Of a DNA stretch of 64,000 nucleotides, positions 42,891 to 52,870 are shown one piece after another. Each line of letters starts with the position of its first letter. The first letter of the stretch is position 1. This DNA comes from Pardosa pseudoannulata (taxonomy: Eukaryota; Arthropoda; Arachnida; Araneae; Lycosidae): the NCBI GenBank assembly GCA_032207245.1, contig CM063500.1:19755234-19819233 (forward strand), written 5' to 3'. The position numbers and the translations under genes were made by a program. The notes beneath the pieces were generated by a model, which had not been told where the DNA came from, ran no database searches, and saw nothing but the letters and a program-made list of their open reading frames with translations.

Positions 42891-43850
42891 CTAGCATATA
42901 GCCTGTCATATGACGGGATCAGCAAAATTTTTAATTTTCCAGAATTGCAAAGTACCCTATGAGGCAGGTAAAAAATGGTTTTTTTTTTTTCCGAGAATTA
43001 TCTGGTAGACGCTCAATAATTTGTTTATCTTTATGCTCCTCTAAAGTCTCCCAATACTGCGAATGCAGTTTAGAATCAAAGTTGAATTCATTTAGAAAGA
43101 TAATTCAAAGTTTTTTAGCTACGTCGAAATTATCGTTAAATTTTTTTGCCCAAGAAATTAACGGAAGTAAAGGAATGAAACTCACATTTCTACTATACGC
43201 TGGAGGTAGATAGAATTTGTTGTTAATACTGGTGATAAAATTTTCATTGAAACAAAAAATAATCAAGATTAAATTTAAAATTACCACAGATGTACCTAAT
43301 CTATTATTTAAGCCAAGTATAAAAGAAAATTACTTACGTAATATCTAAGTTCTGTGATAAAAAGTATGAAAATAATGCAGACGATATTTAAATAATTTAA
43401 AATAAGAAATGATTAAATGAGATGGTAAGTTACTTATTACTCCCGACCCATAAATGAGATGGTAAAGGAATGACGTTATAATGCCAGAAAAAAGTGTTAT
43501 TTTTACCTATTTATTATGTGATAAATATATAAATTTAATCGCTTGCTCTTAACCGGGAAAAATAGGGCTTGAAATAATGGCATTAAACATTCGAAAATGG
43601 TGGAAGGGGGGATTTTTAATGTTTTAAAGACGACAGTATTTTTCGCTGTGATATGACGTATATTTATAAAAATTTATTTTAGAATCGGATTGATAGTTTA
43701 GGAGACGATAATCTTGACTCGCTGTGAATTTTTCTAACTAACCCTAACTCATCAAAAATCCAATATGGATGTGTCTATCCATACCAGGTCCAACTGCTTC
43801 ATAAATTCGAGGCCAGACGGACAAATAACTTAGGAATTTTGTATAGGGGA
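42891..43850 (-). mobile_element. Helitron, array unit 6 (first on the - strand)
   Basis: The 5' end borders non-array sequence. A duplication of about 35 bp (gagatggtaa ... gagatggtaaag, 43421-43465) makes it slightly longer. BEL/Pao-like piece present. Confidence 0.8.
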
Positions 43851-44095
43851 TGCATGTTTTAAATATTACTTATTATGGCCTGCACATAGTAAAATAAATA
43901 TTAAGTTGAAACAATTCTGATCACTACAGCACACTACGTTAGCGATCAACTATTGTTTGAAACATCACAGGATGCCATTTACGGAAAAGGAAAAACTTAT
44001 TTGTAAAGTCTATTTATTAAACAAAAGGTAAAGAGCAAAAAAGATGCTATATGTTTGACATAATTAATAAAAATTGCGATTTTTATCCCTGGACC
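43851..44095. other. Spacer between Helitron array and Tc1 element
   Basis: Possibly the 3' untranslated part of the Tc1-like element on the - strand; its 3' terminal repeat was not found. Confidence 0.4.
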
Positions 44096-45178
44096 AAATT
44101 TTAAAAAAGAACCTATTTACAGAAAACAGTATAACATGGTTAGTATGATGGTTAATACGGAGTATGTCTCCCGGACGATGCAATACAAGCGTTACAACGC
44201 CTACGCATGCTGAGTATCAGATTATCAACCTGATCTTGGGGAAAATTATGTTGTTCCAGAAGGACATCCCGATAGATGTGGCCTGTCATCGTTACACTCT
44301 GAACATGCAGGTCAGTTCTGGAGCCAAGAATAATTCCTCCCCAAACGAGCCATCCTGCACCACCGTAACGGTGTCGTTCAATGGTGTTCTCTTGGTGGTA
44401 ACGGGTACCTGGCTCTCTCCATATGAAAGTCCGGCGAGAATCAGAATGTAAACTGAACCTGGACTCGTCGGAAAACATCACACAAGACCACTGTTGCGGT
44501 GTCCACAATGCATGCTCTCTAGCCCAGCATAATCGCAGGCGACAGTGAGTTGCGGTAAGGGGAACACATCTGATAGGCCTACGAGCATATAGACCAATGT
44601 TCCCTAAGCGACTGTACACGGTCTGCCTTGAACCTGTCGTACCGGTAGCTGAAGAGAGCTGACGAGACAGGTCTGATGCTGTGCTCCGTCTGTTTCTTTT
44701 GGCAGTAACTGCCAAATACCGGTCATCATTCGGCGTAGTAACTCGGGGGCGACCTGTGCTGTAACATCTACTCACATTACCATCATGTTTGAATCGTTGC
44801 CAAAGCCTGGAGATGACACTCTGGGCGATTCCAAGTTCATCGGATACTTCCAGCTGGGTACGTCCACATTCCAGTCGTCCGATAATTCTACCACGTAAAA
44901 AATCCTCCAAATGCTTCCTTTGTGCCATAACTATGCGGTTATTGCACTGAAAGGTTTTTAAAGCGCTTGTGAACAATTTTACTTTTTTGCTACTATTCCT
45001 TATATACCCCTTTCATACACTCTCGTCATTGTGACGTACTATCCGCGCCATCTGGTGGTTTTCTGCAATTTGCATATTCTTCTTCACGATGTGTGTTATA
45101 ATTCTACAGGTGAAATTTTTATTTTAGAGCTCAATTTCTGTGTGATTCTGAATTATCCTTAATTTATGGACATGAGTG
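44096..45178 (-). mobile_element. Tc1-like transposon
   Basis: The 5' end on the - strand reads cactcatgtccataaattaa next to TA (45179-45180), a classic Tc1 end. The 3' end could not be located, so the left boundary is approximate. Confidence 0.75.
44152..44976 (-). pseudogene. Tc1-like transposase with in-frame internal deletion
   Basis: It reads MAQRKHLEDFLRGRIIGRLE, QLEVSDELGIAQSVISRLWQ (helix-turn-helix), STGRPRVTTPNDDRYLAVTA, WTPQQWSCVMFSDESRFSLH, YGGAGWLVWGGIILGSRTDL and GHIYRDVLLEQH. It then jumps to NFPQDQVDNLILSMRRRCNA and ends HTPY. Family members have about 60-70 more residues between LLEQH and the C-terminal block, with the second Asp (DNARPH) and the Glu/Asp of NPIEH. Both are gone, yet the frame is kept, so the product would be a catalytically dead DNA-binding protein of up to 274 residues (fewer if the internal Met of MAQRK is the start). 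Confidence 0.88.
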
Positions 45179-45364
45179 TACATGTAAAATATATACTGTA
45201 AAATGGAGTTTGATAAGTCAATTTGTCAGGATTTCAGTCTGTGTACCTACCAGAAAAGTAAATTTATGGGTCATGTTCGAAAAATCAATCATAAAGTGTC
45301 GATCGAAATGGAAAATTTATAAATAATAGAAATTATTTGAAAATTTTGTAGATTGTTTAGGTAG

Positions 45365-45640
45365 ATGTAGATCCAATCCTAATATCTTTAACAGAGTATA
45401 AACTCTAATACAGTGAAAAAGATAAATGCTAGACAGTCTATAAAAAGTTTGAGATGACAGCAAGAATAATGAAAGTTTGAAATCACATGAGTTTCTTTTT
45501 TTTTAAAGAAAAATAAGGTATAGTATTAAAACATTACTAATAAGAAAATAAAATACTAGACATATTAATGGTCTTAGTCACTTAGTTACAACAAAGTAAG
45601 TATAAAATAAATACAAAAAAGCATTTTTTTAAAAAATATC
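45365..45640 (-). repeat. Helitron-array spacer without flanking Helitrons
   Basis: It is closely similar to the array spacers (ctaatatctttaacagagta, ggtatagtattaaa). At the position where array copies switch to the CTAG Helitron end, this copy continues uninterrupted (aaaaaatatctttt). It shows the spacer is a separate sequence with an unoccupied site. Confidence 0.75.
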
Positions 45641-46222
45641 TTTTATTTTACAACATAGCGATAAAAATGCACTTAAAAGAAAAAAAATATTTTAAAACAT
45701 CACATGAAAGAGAAATTGTGAGAAGTAATAAGTATATAACAAGCGACTTCTAACGTTATGAAAAAAGATGGAACTGCAACCCCCTATATAATAATAGTCT
45801 AAGTTAACTGTCAGTTTCTCCTCAAATTTATGAAGCGGTTGGACCTGGAATGGATAGAGGCATCCATATTGGATTCTTGACGAGATAGAGTTAGCAAAGT
45901 TCAAAGCGAGTACAGTTTATCTTTTCGTAAACTATAGATCCGATCTTAAAATAAATTGGTATAAATATGTTTCATATCACAGCAAAAAATACTGTCGTAT
46001 TAAAACGTTCGAAATCCATCCCTTACTCCCTTTTCGAGCGTTTAATGCCATTATATCAAGCCCCATTTTAAGAGTAGGCGATTAAATTTATCCATTTATT
46101 ACATGATAAATAGGTAAAAACAACATTTTTTCTAGCATTATAACGTTACGCCTTTAACCGTCTCATTTAATCATTCCTTATTTTAAATTATTGAAATATC
46201 ATCTGCATTGTTTTCATACGTT

Positions 46223-46402
46223 TTAGCCGAGAGCTGGTCGAATGGTTAGGGTGCTGGCCTTCGGTACCGGTGTTCGTGGGTTCGAATCCCACTGTGGCAT
46301 GGATATTCGTAGCCATTCGGAATCGGCTTTAAGCAGTAGGTCCCGGTCTCGTTACCCTTCGTGTTGAAAAAAGGCTGACCGTATCACTCCAAACCAAACC
46401 AA
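46223..46402 (+). repeat. tRNA-derived SINE with 9-bp target duplication
   Basis: TCATACGTT flanks it on both sides (46214-46222, 46403-46411). It is the best-preserved copy in the window: ggtcgaatggttagggtgct, a perfect T-arm gtgggttcgaatcccac, tagccattcggaatcggctt, and tail ccaaaccaaacc. The 5' half looks like a class II (Ser/Leu-type) tRNA with GCCGAGTGGTTAAGGCG-like D arm. Confidence 0.92.
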
Positions 46403-46623
46403 TCATACGTTCTATCATTGAACTTAGATATTACGTAAATAACTTTTTTTTAAATCTGGCTTAAATAATAGATTAGGTACACATGTGTTAATTTTAAATT
46501 TAATCACCGATTATTTTTTGTTACAAGATAATTCTCAGCCAAAAAAACAAACCATTTTTTTAACCTGCCTCATAAAGTACTTCACAATTCTGGAAAATTA
46601 AAAATTTTACTGATCCTTTCATA

Positions 46624-46794
46624 TAAAGCGATTTCACACAACGTCATGGACCATTTTAACGCCCTTCCCGTTCATTTTTATGTTTACGACAGTCAATAGA
46701 CAACCAATATGTTGCCCTTCCATTTGAAATTTAAGCTAGACTCGTCATGAGTTGAGACGTGCCATGCTGCGTGAAACTGCCTTAAGACGGGCTA
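46624..46794. mobile_element. MITE inserted in the Helitron 3' hairpin
   Basis: About 170 bp with imperfect inverted ends: gatttcacacaacgtcatgg and, inverted, cagtttcacgcagcatgg. It interrupts the tcatatgacggg palindrome of the Helitron end. Exact boundaries and target duplication are uncertain. Confidence 0.6.
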
Positions 46795-46802
46795 TATGCT
46801 AG

Positions 46803-47448
46803 TAGGGTTAATAAGACTGTATAGACAAAATGTAACTTCTGTTTCGTTTTCTATAGAAAGTATAAAGTTATATCTTTCTATCGCGATAGGATCTATTGGG
46901 ACTTATGAGATTCACATCTCTCCCAACACCGTGTCGTAACATAAGTAATAAATGCGAAGTAAATGCAAATCTCATCTTTATGTACTGCTCTGACGAGAAA
47001 ATCCTTTAAAGATACTTATGTAACCTCCGATATGACAGAGAAATTACTAGATACGGCCAGAAAACAGCGATAAACATCGTGTAGTCTTTTGTTATTTCCT
47101 GTCGAAAAAATTTTATATTTTATTTTTAACGAGATTTTGAACTCGAACATCGACGAAATGAATGTTTAAACAGATGCAGATTTTACTGAGTGCCATGCAT
47201 TCAAATTGTTGGTGCGCATCTATTTTTATGTTCAGTTATAAATAGAAAAAGTTTGTTTTAAAATCAGCCATGCATTACTTAGTAAATTGGCTTCCTGCAA
47301 AGATGAGTGCTTTCTTAGTTCTAATAATACACTGAAATTTATTCGTGCATTATAGAAATTTAAAAATACTCCGAAATATGGGATTTCATAATAATCCAAG
47401 TGCTATTCAAGGTAAGATGACTCCTCAGATTGGTAATGTTTGAGTATT
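46803..47448. other. Nothing assignable
   Basis: Anonymous sequence, slightly less AT-rich than average, with no feature recognised. Confidence 0.5.
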
Positions 47449-47449
47449 T

Positions 47450-49870
47450 TAATATTGTGCATCATTTAAAAAAATTATGTCGCCATATATGCTATCACAA
47501 AAGTTTCCAACTAGCGGACCACGCCACATATCATATATTGGTAATAGATTTACTCTAGATTCTACTTCAATACTTGGTGGTACTCCTAATGCACATTTGG
47601 GTGTCTGAATAGCATTGATATAATTGAGATTTCTAACAAGGTTGATAAATTGATTATTTGAAGAGATCACTTTTATTATAAGACGCATATACACTGGACT
47701 TACTCCAGGTTCTACTTGAATACTTGGTGGTACTCCTAATGCATATATGGATCTCTGAATAGCATTGATATAATTGAGATCTCTTTAAAGGTTGATACAC
47801 TGATTATTGTCAAGAAATCAATTTTATTATACGACGCATATACAGTGGTAATAGACTTACTCCAGGTTCTACTTGAAGATTTGGTGGTAGTCCTAATAAC
47901 CGTATGGGTTCTTGAATAGCATTGATATAATTGACTGTCTAATGAGATTGATACACTGATTATTGTCAAAAAATCATTTTTTATACTACGCATATACAGA
48001 GGTAATAGACTTACTCCAGGTTCTACTTGAATACTTGGTGGTACTCCTAATGCACATATGGGTTTCTGGATAGCATTGATATAATTGAGATATCTGACAA
48101 GGTTGATACACTGATTAATTGTCAAGATATCTTTTATTATTGTACGACGCTTATACAGTGGTACTAGACTTACTCCAGGTTCTACTTGAAAACTTGGTGG
48201 TACTCCTAATGCACATATGGGTCTCTGGATAGCATTGATATAATTGAGATCTCTAATGAGGTTGATACACTGATTATTGTCAAGATATCACTTTTATTAT
48301 ACTGCGTATATACCAGAGGTAATAGACTTACTCCAGGTTCTACTTGAATATTTGGATATACTCCTAATGCACATATGGGTCTCTGGATAGCATTGATATA
48401 ATTGAGATTTCTAAAAAGATTGATACACGAATAATTGTCAAGGAGCCCCTTTTATTATATACAACATAGCATACAGTGGCAATAGACTTACTCTAATTTC
48501 TACTTGAATACTTGGTGGTACTCCTAATGCACATATGGGTCTCTGGATAGTATTAATATAATTGAGATGTCTAAAATAGTTGATAGATGGATAATTGTTA
48601 AGAAGCCCCTTTTATTATATACTACTTAGCATAAAGTGGAAATAGACTTACTCCAGGTTCTAATTCAATACTTAGTGATACTCCTAATGCACCTATGGGT
48701 CTCTGGATAGCATTAATATAATTGAGATCTCTAATGACGTTGATACACTGATTATTGTCAAAACTCACTTTTCTTATACTACGCATATAAAGTGGTAATA
48801 GACTAACTCCAAGTTATACTTGAAGACTTGGTGGTCCTCCTAATTAACGTATGGGTCTCTGATAGCATTGATATAATTGAGATCTCTAACGAGGTTGATA
48901 CACTGATTATTGTAAAGAGATCACTTTTATTATACGACGCATATAAAGTGGTAATAGACTTATTTCAGGTTCTACTTGAATACTTGGTGGTACTACTAAT
49001 TAACGCGTGGGTCTCTGGATAGCATTGATATAATTGACATCTCTAAGAGGTTGATACACTGATTATTGTCAAAAAATCACTTTTTACTGCGCATATACCA
49101 GAGGTAATAGACTTACTCCAGGTTCTACTTCAATACTTGGTGGTACTCCTAATGCACATATGGATCCTGAATAACATTGATATAATTGACATCTCTAACG
49201 AGGTTGATACACTGATTATTGTTAAGAGATCACTTTAATTATACGACGCATATAAAGTGGTAATAGACTTACTCCAGGTTCTACTTGAATACTTGGGTAA
49301 CCCATATGTGTACTCCTAATACACATATGGGTCTCTGGATAGCATTGCTATAATTGAAATGTCTAAATATGTTGATAGACGGATAATTGTCAAGAAGCCC
49401 TTTTTATTATATACTACGTAGCATACAGTGGAAATAGACTTACTCCAGGTTTTACTTCAATACTTGGTGATACTCCTAATGCACATACGAGTCTATGGAT
49501 AGCATTGATTTAATTGAGGTCTCTTATCAGGTTGATACACTGATTATTGTCAAAAAATAACTTTTTTATACTATGAATATACAGTGGTAATAGACTTACT
49601 CCAGGTTCTAGTTGAATACTTGGTGGTACTCCTAATTAACGTATGGGTCTCTGAAAAGCATTGCTGTAATTGAGATTTCTAAAAAGGTTGATACACGAAT
49701 AATTGTCAAGAAAGCCCCTTTTGTTATACACTACGTCGCATAAACTGGAAATAGACTTACTACAGGTTCTACTTGAATACTTAGTGGTACACGTATGAGT
49801 CTCTGGATAACATTAATATAATTGAGAACACCAATAAGGTTGATACACTGATTATTGCCCTGAAGCTCCA
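47450..49870 (+). repeat. Satellite array, ~155-bp unit, about 15 copies
   Basis: gcattgatataattgaga recurs near 47612, 47763, 47920, 48073, 48230, 48390, 48550, 48709, 48862, 49022, 49173, 49336, 49502, 49659 and 49807. Each unit carries ggtaatagacttactccagg and cttggtggtactcctaat. Open frames across it are periodic artefacts. Confidence 0.94.
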
Positions 49871-49919
49871 TTTATTTTCTTGGGTGAAAAAATAAGGTTG
49901 TTATTCAAAGAAAAAAAAA

Positions 49920-50362
49920 AAAAGTTGAATAATCAGTAATACGTCAGTGTTACATATCTTCCCTACATAAAGCCATTTCTGTCTGTTTTTAAGCTGCCTA
50001 TAGACATAAATTCATTGCAAAATTTTACGACACATATCTCGTAAGTAGTTAATAGAGAAGAATTTGTTCAAATACCAGAAAATCCCACAAAGTATCTGTC
50101 GTCTTTATAAAGCTTATGAAATGGCATAAGCGTCTTAATGAGCATACAATTCGAGCTGTCGAAATGCCATAGTATAATAGCTGAATAATCAGTAATCCAT
50201 CAATTTTATATATCTTCCCAACATAACTCCAATCCTGTCTGTTTTTACACTTCCTAATGACATAAATTCATTGGAAAATTTTACGACACATCTCTCCTAA
50301 GTACTTAATAACGGAGAATTTGTTCAAACACCAGCAAATCCCACAGAATATCTGTCGTGCCT
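49920..50362 (+). repeat. Two copies of an ~180-bp repeat
   Basis: 49920-50105 and 50180-50362 share gaataatcagtaat, gacataaattcattg and gaatttgttcaaa.accag. Confidence 0.8.
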
Positions 50363-50770
50363 CCCCCCTCACATTATTCTCCCTCATTAGAGCCTCGCCG
50401 TATCTGATTGTATCAACCGGAATCCGATAAAAAGGCCGTGCAGCATTTATTTTCCTTTTTTCTTTTATTATTGCATCTTCGTTCATTTAGCACTTACTTC
50501 TTGTTCTTCTTCAGCCAGCTATTCCTCGCTCCCCCTCGGGCCCGATGGGGAGATAGCAATCTACCTGGGCGCGCGGTGTCAATTGGGCTCATGAATAATG
50601 TAGGCCGCGGCCTATATGTAAACATGCTTCACGCCGATTGACGGCTATCATTAAAGAGGGAAGTGCGGTGGTTAACGATCTGCTCGCCTGGAATGGATCG
50701 TAAGGGGTCGGCAGCATATGCAAGAACGCCAAAGTCTAGGTCTAGACAGGGGATTTGGAAGGGGATCACA
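50363..50770. other. GC-rich unique block, unexplained
   Basis: It contains tcgggcccgatgggga, a ggccgcggcc palindrome, tatgtaaacatg (a forkhead-like site) and cgattgacggctatcatta. It belongs to no repeat found in the window and has no convincing frame. It could be a regulatory element or a foreign insertion. Confidence 0.4.
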
Positions 50771-50894
50771 GACGAAAAGTTCTTAATCAGATAACTTTAA
50801 AATAAATCAATTCTCTAACACTTCCCAACTACTGCTCTGATTTATCAACAAATATTTTATGATCATAGACAAAGGTATGCCAGGTTTACACCAA

Positions 50895-51770
50895 TATTTA
50901 CTGATAGTTCAAAAAGTGGTAATTTTGTGGGCAGTGCGTATGCGATTGAGAACATCACCTACTCCTACAAGTTGCATCCTGCTTATTCCATCTTTTCGGA
51001 GGAAATTTTTACTTTCTTGAAAGGTTTGGAGCACTTGTATCATCATAAAAGCGGTAAATTTATCTTTTATACTGATTCTAAGAGCGTTTTGCAGTCGCTG
51101 AGTTCCCCGAATAGTAAGAGTCCCCCTTTTGTTTTTAAAATTCTCCATATCATTGAAAGACTTAAATTGCTGGGTTCCGTCGCATGTGGGTATTCACGGA
51201 AATGAAGTCGCTGATAGTGCTGCAAAATCTGCTATTGAGTACCTTGATTTTCCTCTTTCTTACAGTGATGCAAAAAAATATATAAACGATTGCTTTCATA
51301 AAATTTGGCAGAGTGTTTGGTATATAAATATTGATAATAAACGGTGTAATATCAAGCCAAAAATTGAAAAGTGGCACCCTTTATCGTCCAGAAAGCATGA
51401 TGTCTCTGTCACCCGTCTCCGTATCGGACATACACGGTTCACTCATCGTCATCTCTTGCTGGGAGACTACGCACCTACATGTAAAATTTGTAAGGTCGAC
51501 ATGTCCGTTAAACACGCCCTGATCGACTGTCCCATCTTTAATTACCATCGTCTCCAATATTTTAAAACTTTTACTCCTGATATCAAATATCTTTTAAATG
51601 CGCCGCCACATCCTGAATTTTTTATCTTTTTTAAAAATCATTGGTTTTTACCTTCATATCTGAATTTTATGCCTCATCGCTGTTCGTTACTTTTAATTTT
51701 ATGTCTCTACTTTACATTGTTTTTTGCATTTTATACTTGTTTACTTTTATCTTCCGTCATCCGTTTATAG
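50895..51770 (+). pseudogene. Non-LTR retrotransposon RNase H and C-terminal region, frameshifted
   Basis: The first frame reads FTDSSKSGNFVGSAYAIENI and then FIFYTDSKSVLQSLSSPNSK. A shift near 51165-51175 leads to CWVPSHVGIHGNEVADSAAK, IGHTRFTHRHLLLGDYAPTC and DMSVKHALIDCPIFN. TD.SK.G, FYTDS and WVPSHVGI.GNE.AD are the RNase H motifs of Jockey/I-type elements, and the C..C...H....C block is the usual C-terminal zinc-knuckle-like region. Upstream endonuclease and reverse transcriptase are missing. Confidence 0.88.
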
Positions 51771-51867
51771 CTGTTTTGACTTGATCTTTATAGCATTAAT
51801 ATTAACTATTAGTTTAGCACAATATGTCTCAAGATGACTCAGTACCATGAAACTCCATCCATCTAAC

Positions 51868-52870
51868 ATTTCCTAAGGCTGTGTTAAGTACATTTGCCAC
51901 TAATTTGATCAATTTATTAACCTCTTAATGCACAGTTTTTTTGAAAAATGCCGGACAAAAAAAAATCAAAAATTTTTAATGTAAAAAGCACAATTTAGAA
52001 CGTTGTATTGCCAAAAAAAAATTACAAAAATACAAAAATAATCAAAATTTTTATTGCAATTTTGGATTTTGATAACATTGCAGAAAATAGTCGAATATAA
52101 TAATATTACACGCACATCAATTTTTTTTTATCTTTCTTTTCTAATTCCATTTCAGAATAAACATTATTATCAGTAAAAATACTTATTTATACTTTTAAGA
52201 CATAAATAATAACAAAACTAGTATTTATAAAGATAATCAAAATTTTTTGTGTGATATATTTTGAAATAAGGTACAGCACATAGCCCAACATTGCAACTAT
52301 TACACATGTAACGATTCTCTTTTCCTTTTTCTTTTGCTATCTCTTTTAGCCCACACACAGCAAGCGATAAGTAGAAAAAAATATATTTTATACTTGAATA
52401 AGTAACTGTTATAGCTTACAATCCCACGTAAATGATAAATATAAAAAAACCAATCGTTTTAATAATAAAACGATTGGTTTTTTTTCTTCCACATTGTTAT
52501 TTTCAATTCTCTATTACATTCGAGTGTGAAAAATTATAGTAACGTAAAGTACAACACCACTCGAGTTATCTCGAGTGTGTACAGTTTGGCCAGTTTAGAG
52601 CACTCGAGTTAACTCGAGCTTCCCCGTTAAGGGGTTAAACCCTTAACTGCCGCACTCTTACATATACGCTTTGCACATTTAATGAGTTAACTGCCTCATA
52701 ATGCATATGTATATACCTATGTTATCCATGTAATGCATATGTTATCCTATAAATGCTATATAATAAAATGACAAGCATGAAATGACTAAGAAATATATAA
52801 CAGGAAGGCGGGTGTATAGACCAAGATAGCTAAAACATTGACTGTGCAAGACATTTATATACGCCAGCTG
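51868..52870. other. AT-rich sequence with a partial satellite copy
   Basis: 51868-51932 (aaggctgtgttaagtacatt) is an isolated piece of the 345-bp repeat. 52440-52490 has an inverted pair around aaaaccaatcgttttaat. 52550-52620 carries three ctcgagt-type boxes. Nothing else. Confidence 0.5.

Larger units (their letters stand above)
36731..43850 (-). repeat. Head-to-tail Helitron array, six units of ~1.18 kb
   Basis: CTAG ends lie at 36999, 38176, 39348, 40530, 41700 and 42891, giving spacings of 1177, 1172, 1182, 1170 and 1191. Each Helitron is followed on the - strand by a 254-268 bp spacer and then the 5' end of the next one. The whole block has A on its 5' side (43851, + strand t) and T on its 3' side (36730, + strand a). 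Confidence 0.85.
45780..46802 (+). mobile_element. Helitron, short form, with nested SINE and MITE
   Basis: It begins cccctatataataatagtct (first T changed) and ends gacgggctatatgctag with CTAG at 46799-46802. Like the 36-kb + copy it lacks the BEL/Pao-like segment. The end hairpin is split by a MITE. Confidence 0.78.

Noticed and set aside
36500..43300. The ~270-bp difference between long and short Helitrons as a removed intron
   Set aside because: The borders are gcaa/tgaaaat and acca/gataat, without GT-AG or another known splice pair in either orientation.
46223..46402. Functional tRNA gene at the perfect T-arm
   Set aside because: The element is 180 bp with target duplications and a CCAAA tail, and the anticodon arm does not fold properly: a SINE.
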